This document shows positions 12,516-24,598 of a DNA stretch of 64,000 nt, in pieces. How positions within the stretch are numbered: position 1 is the first letter of the stretch; every line of letters begins with the position of its first letter. Below the pieces are notes generated by a model. It was not told where the DNA came from, ran no database searches, and was given only the letters and a program-made list of their open reading frames with translations. Position numbers and translations under genes: made by a program. This stretch comes from Atherinomorus stipes (Eukaryota > Chordata > Actinopteri > Atheriniformes > Atherinidae), in assembly GCA_023101725.1 (NCBI GenBank), contig JALJCO010013654.1, positions 1,612,001-1,676,000 on the forward strand, given 5' to 3'.

Positions 12516-14707
12516 ATGAAAGGACTCTCTGACAAACCCAGCTACATCATTGAACTCCTGGAGGGAGGAGTTACACTGGAAGATGCAATTGATGGACACA
12601 TCTGCGAACAGGCTGTGGTCAGCTTAAATTAATTTTTTTTTTTTTTTTTTTTTTAAATGGTCAAAATATGTTTTATTACATTTTATAATTGTTGGTACTT
12701 GAATCTGAACTACATTGTTTACATGAACCTATCTCTCTCTTGTTTCTAATCAAAGGTGGAGAAAAGTGCATTTGTGGTGGGCGACCTTGGTACTCTGATG
12801 CGGCAGCATATGTGCTGGCAGAGTGTAGTGCCACAGTTGCAGCCATACTTCCCAGTCAAGTGCAACAGCAGCCCTGTGGTCATCGAAGTACTGGCCTCCC
12901 TGGGCCTGGGCTTCGTGTGTGCCAACAAGGTGAGCTTTGAGTTCAGGTATTGATTAATTTATTCATACTGCTTCATCCTCTTATGAAAGCACTTGTTTTA
13001 GGGCAATTACATCACAAGCACTCAATTGATTACTCGTCAGCTGATAAGTGTTATCCTTTAAACTTATGTAACTCGCTTGGTACTTTTTTGATAATTTTGG
13101 ATGGGGATTTTACACTAAGTTGCATTAATTTCTCTAAACATGTGTCTTTTTACCTCCAGGCTGAGGTAAGCTTGGTTCTGGAGCATGGCGTGTCACCTGA
13201 AAACATCATTCTGTCAAGTGTTTTCAAGCAGCTGGCTCACATCAAGCATGCTGCTAAGAACAACATCCAGTATGTTGTGTGTGAAAATGAGGCCGAGTTG
13301 TCCAAAATTGCCCGTTTGCACCCTAATGCAAAGTAAGTGAACAAACATTTTTCTTTGGTTTTAACCCTTGTGCACTGTGGTGTAATTGTAATGTTAATAG
13401 TACCTGTGTTTTCCTTTTGCTCGGCTTTGTTAAATTACAAAGACTTAAATGCACTTGTTTCTTTGATCATATTTGTTTTTATTTCTTGCAGGTTGCTGCT
13501 GCAGTTGACTACTGAGGCCCATGCAGCTGAGACCAGCATGGCCTTTGGCTTCTCTCTCAAGGGCTGTCGGCATCTTCTAGAGACTGCCAAGGAGCTGGGT
13601 GTCCAGGTGGTTGGAGCAACCTTTCACATCCCGAGCTCCTGCCAAGACCTGCAACAGGCCTACACCCATGCGCTGTCAGATGCCCGTTGTGTGTTCGACA
13701 TGGGGGTGAGTAACATCTTTTGACTCGGCATCGTTTTCCTTTTTCTTCCTTTTTTGTTGGTAATAACTTACTGTTTGGTGCTTCGTTCAGGAGGATCTGG
13801 GCTTTAACATGCACATTCTGGACATTGGTGGTGGATTTACTGGCTCAGAATTTCAGCTTAAGCAGGTGAGTGGTTAACAACTTTTAACATCCTTGCAAGG
13901 ATGCAGAGACTTGACCCAAAGCATAAAACCCAGGAAAGTGTAAAAATCCAAATCTTTGCAGGTTTGCATGTATGTAATTTGATGGCATGAAACTATTTGA
14001 TTAGCAGTTTATCAAAGGCAGGTTTTAACTAGTAGTAACTGTAGGTGTCCCTTTATGAATTTTTCTAGCTACAAAGTTCAATAATCCAGTTCTGTGAGAA
14101 GCTAACCCCGGCTTTATACCGGGCCCGTGAGCGCGGCGCAGCAGATCACGCCTGTTGTAGTCAATGGTTTGAAATATACTGAGCACGCCGCAGTGCGAGT
14201 GGTCCGTTGTTGCTCCGACATGCCACACCGCTGTGCTAAAGATACGCGCCAGCTCTATTTCTGACGGAGCACGTACCGACACTGCGTAAATTTCTGTAGT
14301 TCAGAAGAGGGGGGGAGTAGGAGGGGGGATTAGGGAAAAAAATCGAAAATTCCGAAAAAAAGCAGGGAAGATTTTAAATTTTTTGCTTTTTTTTTTTTAA
14401 AGGGGAATAGAACTTTTTACAAAAAAATTGACCGGGGGAAAAAGGGGGCCCCCCGGGGGGGGGAGAGAAAAACACTGCCGCGGGAGAAGAAAAAAAAGAT
14501 GCATCCCCAGGTCGGTGATAAAAAAAATAAGAAAAAATTTCACCCCCCAAACCCCTACAAACTGGGGGAGGGGGCGGGGGGGGGGGGGACACTAAAAAAA
14601 ATCATCAAGAAAAAAAAAAAAATTCCCCAAAAAAAAAAAAACACGAATTATCGAAGGAAACAAAAAAAAAAGGGGGGGAGGAGAAGAAAAAAAAAAAAAG
14701 AAAAGAG

Positions 14708-14741
<34 letters not shown>

Positions 14742-17700
14742 GAGTCTCATGTTCTTACCTTGACAATTTCGGCTGTCACTTCAGCCTTCATCAGAAGTTG
14801 TTGGACTTCCTGGTGTGACGTATCTTAAATAGACAGCTGACCGGGAATTCCGACGTGACGTGTCATAAGAACAGCTGACCGGGCACGGCCACTTACAAGT
14901 GCTCATGCCCAGTTTGGTCTATCCTCTCTCTTAAAAAAGAAAAAAGTCAAGAAGATTATCACACTAAAGATGAGATGAACCACCATCAATAAATTGCAGA
15001 TTTTCAACTGCTGAACTATCTGAACATGACATCATCTCCATGTCCACAAAGTTTCAGTGAAACAAGAAACCATGACACACAAATATGGACAAAATTAACC
15101 ATTTGGATGAGAATTAAAGGTGATCTTGCAATCCCTCCCGTGATTCCGTGATGTCACAGATCTAGCAACTGCTGGTGCGCTCGCAGGCGCTCAGTGCACG
15201 GTGTAAATGCTTGGACCATGGAGGTCGGAGCCAAGCCGCTGCGCTCATGGACCCGTGTAAAGCCGCAGTAATGCTGAGGTCCACCATTTCTGTACTGATT
15301 TCTCTGAAATCATAATCTTATTTCTAACATTTAATTTATTCATTTTTATTTTTGTTGCTATATGCAGGTGGAGTCTGCAGTCAGGCCCCTACTGGATGCT
15401 TATTTTCCCCAACTGTCAGGTGTGCAACTTTTGGCCCAGCCGGGCAGCTTCTATGTGGCATCAGCTTTCACCCTGGCAGTTAATGTAATTGGCAAGAAAG
15501 TAGTGACCCGCCACTGGGACACCCTGTCTCAAGGTGAGATACTTTATTTTTTCTGATGTTTTAATTTTTTGTTTTTTGTTAACTTTCAAATATATAATCA
15601 AAACCAATAGAGGTCATGTCCTATTGAGTCAGTAGTTTGTGCTTTATGTTATATATGTCTGACATGTACATTATGTACATATACACAGGTGAGAAGAATG
15701 AGGATACAGAGTTCTTGTACTACATGAATGAGGGTGTTTATGGGCCATTCAGCCACAAGCTGCTGGGAAACATCATCGCAGCCCCATCAGTGCACAAGGT
15801 TAGTAGATCTCCACCCAAGAGAACCAGCCCCATTCTAGGCTGAGCGATGTCTATGATAGCAGATCCTGTTCAATAGGGAAAAGGGGTCATGCATTATGAG
15901 CATTTAAGGAAGTAGGATCAGAATCAGATCAGAAAACTTTACTGACCCATATAAAGACATAACATTGGTTCTAGGTTGTTCTTACAAAGTAGAGTCGTCT
16001 AAACTTTATTACATCTTTTTCTGGTCTATTATCATATTTTTCCTTTTTTTTTTTTTTTATTATTCAGGCTTGTGTACCTCTTGAAATTAAGCTACAAAGA
16101 GTTGCATAAATTAAAGAGCTTTAGTACAATCCAGTAAATAGCTAAAAGTTTATTTTTTTTAAAGAAATACACTTCTAGAACTCTCAAGGTTTTTTCCCAG
16201 TTGAGGCTCATGCAAGGTTTGAAAATGGAGACACTTAAGTTTTACAGGACAAATAGTAAATGGTAAATGGTGGGGTTATCAAGCAACCTTATCCATGTGT
16301 AATTTTTCAATATACAATCCAAGTCAAAATTTTAAGACACACCTAGCTTTTCAAAAAAAAATTTTTTTCTTCTTGTTTTGTCTTCTCATTCCATCTGATC
16401 AAACTCACCTTACCTCCTTTAAAATACTTTGTAACTTTAAGAAAAGCAGTTTATGAATATTACTTCATTGATACTTATCATGTTATTTTATTCTTAAATC
16501 CCATAAAAAAATTTTTATAAATCTTTTCAAACAGCAGAGAAAGAAGCTATGTCTATTTGTAGCATGTGACTTGTTTGTTTTTGGGTACTTAACAACTTAT
16601 AATTAGTTACATCATCTACATGACCTAGTTGAAAATCAGTACTGCTGTTCTTTAACTCTGTAAAGCTTGTTACATACTCCACGAGAAGCAAGAACTTTGT
16701 TCTTGCCCGTGAGACTGGAAGAACAAGAAAAAAAAATTTGTTTCCGTCAAGTCATTTCATACTCCACAAGAAGCCCTGCGACCGGGCGCACGCGGGGGGG
16801 AAGAGGGGGTCGACTGTGTTCACCCAATGATTATACACTCACAAAAACTTTGTCAAGATGGAGTTGCGCACGCAGTGGTGTCCATGTATTTAAATGCCAC
16901 GTGTGTAGTTTACATTTTCGTACTTTCTCACCACCTGGATCAGCTGTTTATTGAAACTATCCGTTCAACGTCGCATCTGTGGAAATGAGGAGGTGACAAC
17001 TCTCTTCTTCAAGCATCTGTGTTAACCCCACCCGCCTCAAATGTCTCGCCAATCACACAATATTTCTCAGACCTCCCCAATAAGAAAGTTCTGCTCATCC
17101 GAGGGTTCGAGAACAAGCCGCAAGCCGTCCTCCTCAAACATGTCTGCGAGAATAAAATGACGTCATTTGTTCTCGTGGTCCCGACAACAAGAAGAAAGTT
17201 CTCGCTTCTCGCGACATATGTGTAAGAAGAGGTCCTTTACCGATACCGGCTACTGCAAGAGGAGGGGAAAGAAAGACAGGCTGTCGCCAGCAGGTGGTTT
17301 AAAAATATAAAAGCTTTATTAAAGAAATAAAAAATGAATAAAAGTACTAAACTAAAAAGGTAATAAAATGATCCTAAAAGTCCAACTAAGAAGTGATTAA
17401 AGAAAAAAGGATAAAAAGAGGCTAAAAGGGCTTGCAGTGGCCAGCGTCTCTTGGCTTCCTCTCTGTTCAGTCCCGGGTCCATGGCGGCCGCTTCTCCCAG
17501 CAGCCGGGCGGTCGTGCCTCCGGCCGTAGGCCCTCTTCAATGGGTCCGTGACTGCCCTCTGACTCCCGAGCCACTCTTCAGCGTCTTCTGCCGCTGCCGC
17601 CGCTGCCACCACTGCCTCGAGCCCCCAGCCGGGGGACTCGCATCCTCCCCCGGCTGTGCCTCCTGGTCTCCCAGTCCTCCCTCGTCCCCTCTCTTAATCT

Positions 17701-19936
17701 TCTCCCTCTGTTGTCTGCACACCGGCTTTTATCTTCCTCCTTCCAATTAAGTCAGGGGAGGAGTCCTTCTCCCCAGGTGCTGCCAATCAGTTCGTTAAAA
17801 GCTCCCACTAGCTTGGAAATAAAACCAAAGTTAAAAACCACACAAAAACCATAAAAAGCATGTTAAAAACCAAGCTAGTGGGCAGAATCCAGTCTCTGGC
17901 AGCACCCGGCTGTTCACCCTGTGACATTTGTAACTGCCTGAAGTCATGTGACTTAAGTCGTGGCTAAAAAGCTAGAACGTATACATACATACATGTAAAA
18001 CTGATTTTTCTTTTTTCTTTTTTGTGGCTTGTTTTTGTGTTACAAATACGCATGTCCACACTTATAAATAATACCAACTAATAATGAGCTTCACACTATT
18101 GTAGGGATGTAACGATATGGAAATTCCATATCACGATTTTGTGACCAAAATGATCACGGTTGCCATTTTTATTGAAATCCCCTCCCAGTATCAGTAAAAA
18201 TATCCAAAATGGGTCTAGACGTCTACTTTGTCCTTTTTAAAGGGGGAAAAATGTCCAGAGTGCTGTCCACATGGGTGCCTTCATTGCCTTCTGCCATATT
18301 CTCATAAATTAAATGTTGCAAACTGGGACTGCTGCTGCTTTTCCAGCAATGAGCAGCATCACTGAGTTTTTCAAAGTGCAGTCATCAATCACGGTTTTAA
18401 CGATAATTAAAATTTGAAACGGATTTACTAATCGTTGGAAATTTTATCACGGTTAATCATTTTATCGATAATCGTTACTTCCCTCCACTATTGTATAGCC
18501 AGACTGGAAGGAAATGCAATTCTGTTTTCACTTTTAGGTCATTACAATCTTGAAATAAAAAAGTGACACACCTTTAAATAATATGGCTGACTAAACATGC
18601 AGTTACAAAATGCCAACACACACATTAATGTAGTATATTGTGGTAATTCATCCAGCCTGTGTTCTGGTAACCTGACTCCGCCAGATGGATTTGCTCCGCA
18701 TATCCATCTGGGAACCATCCGATAGAGCAGTTTTGGGAAGGGGCGAAAATACTGGTTAGCTGATTGGATAAGGCATCTGTCTATCACCACCTATGCTCGT
18801 GATGGACGGGCCAATTCAACCAATCGGGTCAACGAAGCATATGCCGTACTAACAGAGCGACGACAAAAACACGAGCAAAAACATCTTTTCCTTTGAGAAA
18901 AGCCTCCAGAGCAGTGTTTTGCTCTTCTTTCAGTGAAGAAATACTCTGTAATTCCGATAAAACTTGAGCAATAGCCACGCTGACGCTAGTTTCATCCGCT
19001 TAAGCCGCCATGTTGTTTAGACTGAACTGTCGCTTTTCGTTGCGTCACACCTCAACCCGCCTCAAAGCAAATGCTGATTGGACGTTTGTTCGGTGAACTG
19101 CTTCAAATTCTCTTCAACAGAAAGTAGCCAGACTGATCTGCGAGTGAAAACCTGAAGCTCGCGAGATCAGGATGGTCTCACGAGGCTAGTCCTCTGGTAC
19201 CAATGGCCCAAATTTCTAAAAGTTATATCTATCTTATAGAAATATTCTATTTTTAAACTAGAGAAACAGAATATTTTTTATAGATATTGGGATTGAACTG
19301 CAAGCCTTTAACTATCCCTGTGGCATAAATAAAATAGTGTTTCATGTTTGTATGTGATGATATTGCTTTTATTTCTGCAGAGGCTAACAGTAATTATATA
19401 CACACGGATCTTTTCCTGTTTCATTTCTGATGTAAAATATAGGTTTGCATGTGTACTGGAAATCACTAGTAGCACTTTTCTAAGTTTGGTTTGCTTAACT
19501 CCCCAACTCCACCTCTCTCGCTCTCCCTCGCTCTCTCTCTCAACAGCATGTGTTGTGTGCCAATGAGGCCATGTATCCCAGCAGCCTGTGGGGCCCATCT
19601 CTGGACCAGCTGGACCAGGTGGTTGAGCGCTGCCTGCTGCCAGAGCTTAGCATGGGAGACTGGCTTCTCTTCTCCAACATGGGAGCTAGCTGCCTGGAGG
19701 AGTTCAGTGGCCTCTCCACCTCAAGCCAGTTGCCAGTCTACTACACTATCTCCACCTCTGACTGGTAAGTTGTCATGTCAAGTCTACCACTCATACAAAT
19801 AAGTTCTATGAAATGTAGAATGTGATGCATTTGGAGAGAACTGATTTTTATATTTGGTGCTGCCCTAAGGTACGAAATGCAAGAAGCCGGTGTGGCACTG
19901 GACAGTGCCATGAAGAATTTCTCCGTGCTCCAGTAA
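12516..19936 (+). CDS. azin1: Antizyme inhibitor 1 (catalytically dead ornithine decarboxylase homologue)
   Basis: AZIN1 binds ornithine decarboxylase antizyme more tightly than ODC does, so it frees ODC and raises polyamine synthesis and uptake. Coding exons: 12516-12617, 12756-12929, 13160-13332, 13492-13705, 13791-13865, 15368-15533, 15689-15798, 19547-19764 and 19870-19936, totalling 432 aa. The ATG has A at -3 (aagATG). The ODC-like fold is plain: PVKCNSSP with K69, [39 protein letters not shown] and [11 protein letters not shown]. Key ODC residues are lost: Q270 for E274, S273 for R277, E316 for D332 and L357 for C360. The protein ends at KNFSVLQ, about 15 residues short of human AZIN1 (448 aa). 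Introns 7 and 9 carry transposons. Preceded by the regulatory uCC. Confidence 0.96.
14106..15268. mobile_element. PIF/Harbinger-like element in azin1 intron 7
   Basis: Imperfect inverted ends face each other: left ccccggctttataccgggcc, right (reverse complement) ctgcggctttacacgggtcc, extending into gtgagcgcggcg / atgagcgcagcg. A 3-bp TAA flanks both sides (14103-14105 and 15269-15271), as in PIF/Harbinger insertions. A 3-bp repeat is weak proof by itself. No intact transposase is present. The middle contains the damaged-looking tract 14290-14742. Confidence 0.6.
14290..14742. repeat. Homopolymer-dominated tract, possible sequence artefact
   Basis: About 450 bp made almost only of A-runs, G-runs and short C-runs, including about 30 consecutive G at its right end (14711-14741). 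No period or unit is visible, and the sequence on both sides is ordinary. The apparent open frames here are lysine/glycine/proline strings with no protein character. It may be a real G/A-rich satellite inside the transposon or a poorly called region filled during assembly. Confidence 0.7.
16666..17229. mobile_element. Fold-back / MITE-like element in azin1 intron 9
   Basis: The ends are inverted copies with mismatches: left cttgttacatactccacgag then aagcaagaactttgttcttg; right (reverse complement) cttcttacacatatgtcgcg then agaagcgagaactttcttct. A partial extra copy of the left terminal motif appears near 16755. The interior is GC-rich compared with its flanks. No target duplication is clear and no transposase is present. 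Confidence 0.55.
17250..17928 (-). mobile_element. Possible solo LTR or similar repeat
   Basis: Read on the minus strand it begins TGTCACAGGGTGAACAGCC and ends CTCTTGCA, the TG...CA pattern of an LTR. An AATAAAGC polyadenylation-like signal (near 17310) lies a short way before the end. The interior is GC-rich (17440-17720), unlike its surroundings. I could not find a convincing 5-bp target duplication, so another repeat class is possible. Confidence 0.4.
18102..18485. mobile_element. Non-autonomous hAT element, TSD cactattg
   Basis: A 384-bp element in azin1 intron 9. The left end is tagggatgtaacgatatgg and the right end (reverse complement) starts gagggaagtaacgattatcg. It is flanked by a perfect 8-bp duplication cactattg at 18094-18101 and 18486-18493. 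The interior is rich in cgataat/atcacg words and has no ORF. Confidence 0.87.
18670..19192. mobile_element. Short DNA element, possible 7-bp TSD tctggta
   Basis: A block of different base composition in azin1 intron 9, starting acctgactccgccagatgg and ending ggtctcacgaggctag. The word tctggta flanks both sides (18663-18669 and 19193-19199). The ends resemble one another only loosely in inverted form. The family is not recognised. Confidence 0.45.
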
Positions 19937-21875
19937 AGTGCGCACCTGCCCCAGCCCCTGTCCCGTTTTGGTATTGCACAGATCTTCTTTGCCTCTGCTT
20001 TCACCATGTGAGAAGAGAGGTCAGCGTTGTATTTGGGACAAGTGGCTAAGCATGGTCAACATTCCAGCCACTTTGGAAAATGCGGTGTCCAGTTATTTTA
20101 CTTTTTTCTTCAAAAATTGGACTTTTGGGGGGTGGGGTGCTTACCACCTGAAATGGGAAACACACTTTGTTGGATACCTCAATTGTCCAAACTTTTTCTG
20201 AAAGAAAATCCTAGTTTAGCTCCTCTCTTTGAAAGACTTAGAATCTGTCAGCTTAAAGAACTGTAGCCCAAGCTCAAATGATATTATGCAACAAAATGGA
20301 TGACTCTGGAGATGGAACCCCCAATGTGTTTGGGAAGGTTTATATCCTAAATCAGATTTAGTTTACAAGATGTGTAATTGATGTAATCAGTTAAATCAAA
20401 TGGTCTTTATTGATTACCTGTTGACAGTTTTGCAAATTCTGTCCTAACACCAGATTTTTTTTTTTTTTTTTTTTTCCTCAAAGAATCTATGCCTCGTGTG
20501 GATTCTGTGCTTTGGAACCTTAGCATTGTTTAAATGACATGACAATGATGTTACCTGTTGCTTTATTGCAGTTCACCTCATTATTTATTGGATTTACATA
20601 TTACTGTGGCATATTTAAAGCTTAATCTTTAAGTGTGTTTTGCCTAGGTATTATGCTGTGGCCCATCTATCAGTGTTTTTTTTTTGTTTTGTTTTGTTTT
20701 TGTTTATTTCTTTTAAACGCTACATGATTATGTGTGCTGTGATTGCCATTTGTGACCTCAGTGGTTTCCCTTCACTCGAAAGGCATGATGGAGTTGCAGC
20801 AGGAGATTGTCCCTATTGCTAAGCTGGAGCTTGAATCCAGAGAAGCTTAATAATGCACTCCTTGTCTCTAGCAGAGCTGGGTCAATCTGGTTTAAAATGC
20901 ACAAAATCTTTTGTAGGTTTAAAAAAATGTGATATTAAACATAGCAGCGCTGAATTTTCTGATTGTGATTATTGGTGTCGCCCTTGATTGATCAAGGGAT
21001 TGGTCCTTGTTTGGGTTGGATCTCAAAAGCAAGCTGAGAAGTTCTTCATGCAGCGAGCTCAAACATGAACTATTCACAGTACATGTGACAGATATCAAAG
21101 TACATGTCTGTATCCCAAAAGATTAAGACGTTGCTAGTTGTACATGGACCTTTTTGAGTTAGTGCAGATGATAAATGTCTTGCTACACCTTTCCTCATGC
21201 CTCTCTAAAGTTATGAGGGGCATAAAGCACAGTCTCTTGTACAGCTCTATGTTTGGTAATATGAGAGGTGACCTGACTTAACAGCAGTTTTTAAAGAATC
21301 CTGCCCTTGTGTTTTACAAGTGACTAATGTATTAATTACTTGTCTAAGGCACTAATGGACCATAGCCTGTTTCTGACTGTAAATTGTGCTTCTTAAAGTA
21401 ATGAAAGTGATTAATTTAATACATTTCGGACTGAAATATTCATTTTGTCTTCTTGTAGTTTTTGGTGTCCCGGGTGATGCAATTTCCCCACACATGTTGT
21501 AGACAGACATTTCAATGTAGGCCAACATTATATGACACAGCATCTTTTTGATCAGATGTGTTTTTGTTCAATTTCCTGGAAAGAATCTGTAATCCAGATT
21601 TACGGCTTCTTGTGCCCTTTAAGCTGCCTGGAATGATCCTGCCTCCTCCTGTTGACCAGTAAATTTATGTTAACTATTTATAATCCTTTTTTTTTTTTTT
21701 GTTTTCTTAACTCTCCTCCTCAGGGACTGTAAATGGAAACATAATGGTTTTTGCATATTGTCCCTGTTAAAATAATGCACAAAAACAAACAATACTCATT
21801 GAAACTGGAAACCATTTCATATCTGTAATAAAGGCCCACCAAGGTTTGTCAAATAAAATCTGGATTAATCTTGAA
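19937..21875 (+). other. azin1: azin1 3' untranslated region with two poly(A) signals
   Basis: After the TAA (19934-19936) no splice acceptor or coding frame is seen. AATAAA hexamers at 21827-21832 and 21852-21857 are the first strong pair and place the transcript end near 21.87 kb. The region contains T-runs near 20457-20476 and 20678, and is otherwise unremarkable. Confidence 0.65.
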
Positions 21876-21899
21876 TTACTATTCATACTAATGTAAAAC

Positions 21900-24559
21900 G
21901 CATCCATAAATCCCTACATATAATTGGCTAATATAACCCACACCATTCAATGAATAATTAATACTGTCCATCCACATAAGTTGAGTAGACTTTGTATCCA
22001 ATATAAATGGTTTGGAGACCACTGGACTCTGCAGTCCAGTTCTCAACAAGTAAAAAATGCTTTGAACACAGATGGCGTACCATCATGGTTATAGGCCCTG
22101 GTGCAAATATTTTTGGGGGCCCCCATCGTCATCCTGAACACAAACACACATACATACACGCTTGGACTCTCACGCACAGCCACTTGCTGTTGTCATCATG
22201 ATAGACTTCTTTTCGACCAGACGAACAAGTGCTGGTTCGGTGCTGCCATGCAGCAGGTCAGAAACCCGCATTTAAAAATGCTATAGATTAAATTTCACGG
22301 GTGCATGCGGGTTTGGTTAGAATAGCAATTTCACTTAACTATTTGTAAACATGACAAGTAGTCCAATTTTTTTTTTTAAAGGGAGGGGGGCACGTCACAT
22401 TACCAGTCAGAACTCTGCAAAATTGGTTATATACGACAATGTTATTGTTTTATCTGGATTGATTGATCTTGTGGCTGTCATTACGTCATGACCAACAGCA
22501 TTTAAAAAGGGCATCTATGAAACAGGGAAAAAAAAATGCAAACCAATGGCAACATAGATATATGACTGAATGAGTAATTGAGGGTGGGTTGGTTAAATGG
22601 TTCAAAGCTTAACACGATCATTTTCTCTTGTTCAAAGACATAACCTGCCCCATGACATGATTTGATTAATCAACTCCAAAACTCACTAAATTCGTTTTTT
22701 TTAAAGGTTATGTATTTATTCAGTAATTTAGTTATTGCGATACGGTCTGTATTAACAAATCATCAAAACGGATCATAGAAAGGGTGAGGGGACGTGACAA
22801 TAGAGAGAAAGGAAAGCAAAGCAGAACGTTAAGCAAGTAGAGCATTTGAGATGGAGTAAGAAAATAATGCATAATAAGCGACATACACATATGCAATGAT
22901 AATTATTAACTAGAGTTTATAGATTTATCAGCAATAATAATAATAATAATTATTATTATTATTATTATCATTATCATCTCAAGCCACTGAAGCAGGCTCC
23001 ATTTCCATTTGTCGGGTGGCTGCCGCGCCAACCAGGGCACCGCAGACAGCCCCAACCCGACCACGGCACCTCAGCTCTAAAAACAAAACAAACAACAAAA
23101 AAACATATCATCCAGCGCAAGCCGTGCTTAGCCTTTGTTTGGATGCTTTTATTGTGTTTTTTGTCAGACCTAAGATAGTAAAATACAACCTGCATCTCAA
23201 AAGTGGGCCCAGTGGGCAGCTTGTGCATGCATTGAAATTAACATAGCTGCGCCGTGTAGCCAGGCAGCCCACGGGCGGGGTGCGAGAGAGGGATGGGTCA
23301 TTGGGTCACGGTCACCACAGATGGACTCATCAACCGCCCGTCTTTCTTTCGGTCATGGCCGGCTAGAGTTTATTGATTTATCAGCAAAAATAATAACAAT
23401 GTGTTTTTTTTCCCTATTGAATATTGACAGATTGAAACAATAAGGGATAAAAAAGGGAACATAAAAAGTGCACAAAAGATTACCTCTGCCCCTCTGCAGC
23501 CACGAGTCTGTTTGTCCCTTAGTTTCAGTTTCACTTCCTTACAGAGAGTTTAGTCACTATTCTTGCTTGTTCCTTGAGTGCATTTTCATTTAAAAAGGGT
23601 ATGGAGTCACACAGTACGGCCGTTTTCAGATGTTATCTTTGGCTAGTAAAGATTTTATATTCAAACGTGTTGGTTGCCCTCTCTGATCTGTGTGAAATTT
23701 CCCTGGGTTTTCCAGCTTGCCCTCTGTCCAAAGACATGCCGTTGAGTTTTTTTATTTATTTATTTATTTATTTTTTATTTCAAATCGAACATTAGGCTAC
23801 TAGAAGTGTCAGGCATCAAATAGCATTTAGAGGGGGGAATTTGGATCAGGTTAGAGAGCAAAAGAAAATGTAGGTTATTTCCACCTCTGTGTATAAGTTA
23901 CATCCCATGTCCCTGCACATATGACGCCCAGATCCCATCCTGTGTTAAATGGTTCCCAATAAGAATCTTGGGAAAAACATGTAAAGCATGATGCAATATT
24001 TGTATTTATGTTTTTCCAGTGCAAAATATTGCAGCCTTTAACCTTGACCATTGTAGATCAACAATATGTCACTAAAAGATGCATATTTGTACTGTGTCTC
24101 TGTACTGTTCCTGATTTTTCTCTGGAGAAATTATCTTAATACAGTAATGAAAATACTGAAGCTATTCCTTGGTATTGTAAAAAAAAAAAAAAAAAAAGGC
24201 AACATTTGAGGGAATTACGGCACACACCAAAAGTCCATTGGCAAATTAATCTGATTGACTATTTGTCAGTCAGATTAAAAGACAGAAAAGAAGGATAGGA
24301 ATCACGAATAGAGTTTTAACTCCTGCTTACTTAGATTGATCAAATGTTCTTGTGAATGATCATAAGTCTGGTTATACATTTTAAGTGCACAACACTGCAG
24401 AGCACCTTTCCAAAAGACTAGAAATTAAATAACATGTGAGATTAATATTTCTCTTGAATCACAGCTTATTCAGTTTGAGAAAGAATGACCAGATTCTGGG
24501 TTGCTGATTTTGATTGGTGGCTTTCTGGTTGCTGATTGAGTTAAATGACCCTATTTCAC

Positions 24560-24598
<39 letters not shown>

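Noticed and set aside
14499..14828. Long lysine/glycine-rich open frame
   Set aside because: It is a translation of homopolymer runs in the suspect block 14290-14742. There is no splice context, conservation or protein character.
15905..15955. SINE/LINE tail-like motif (cagaaaactttactgaccc)
   Set aside because: It resembles the cttta(t/c)tgatccc tail of teleost retroposons, but only about 30 bp can be matched, too short to annotate.
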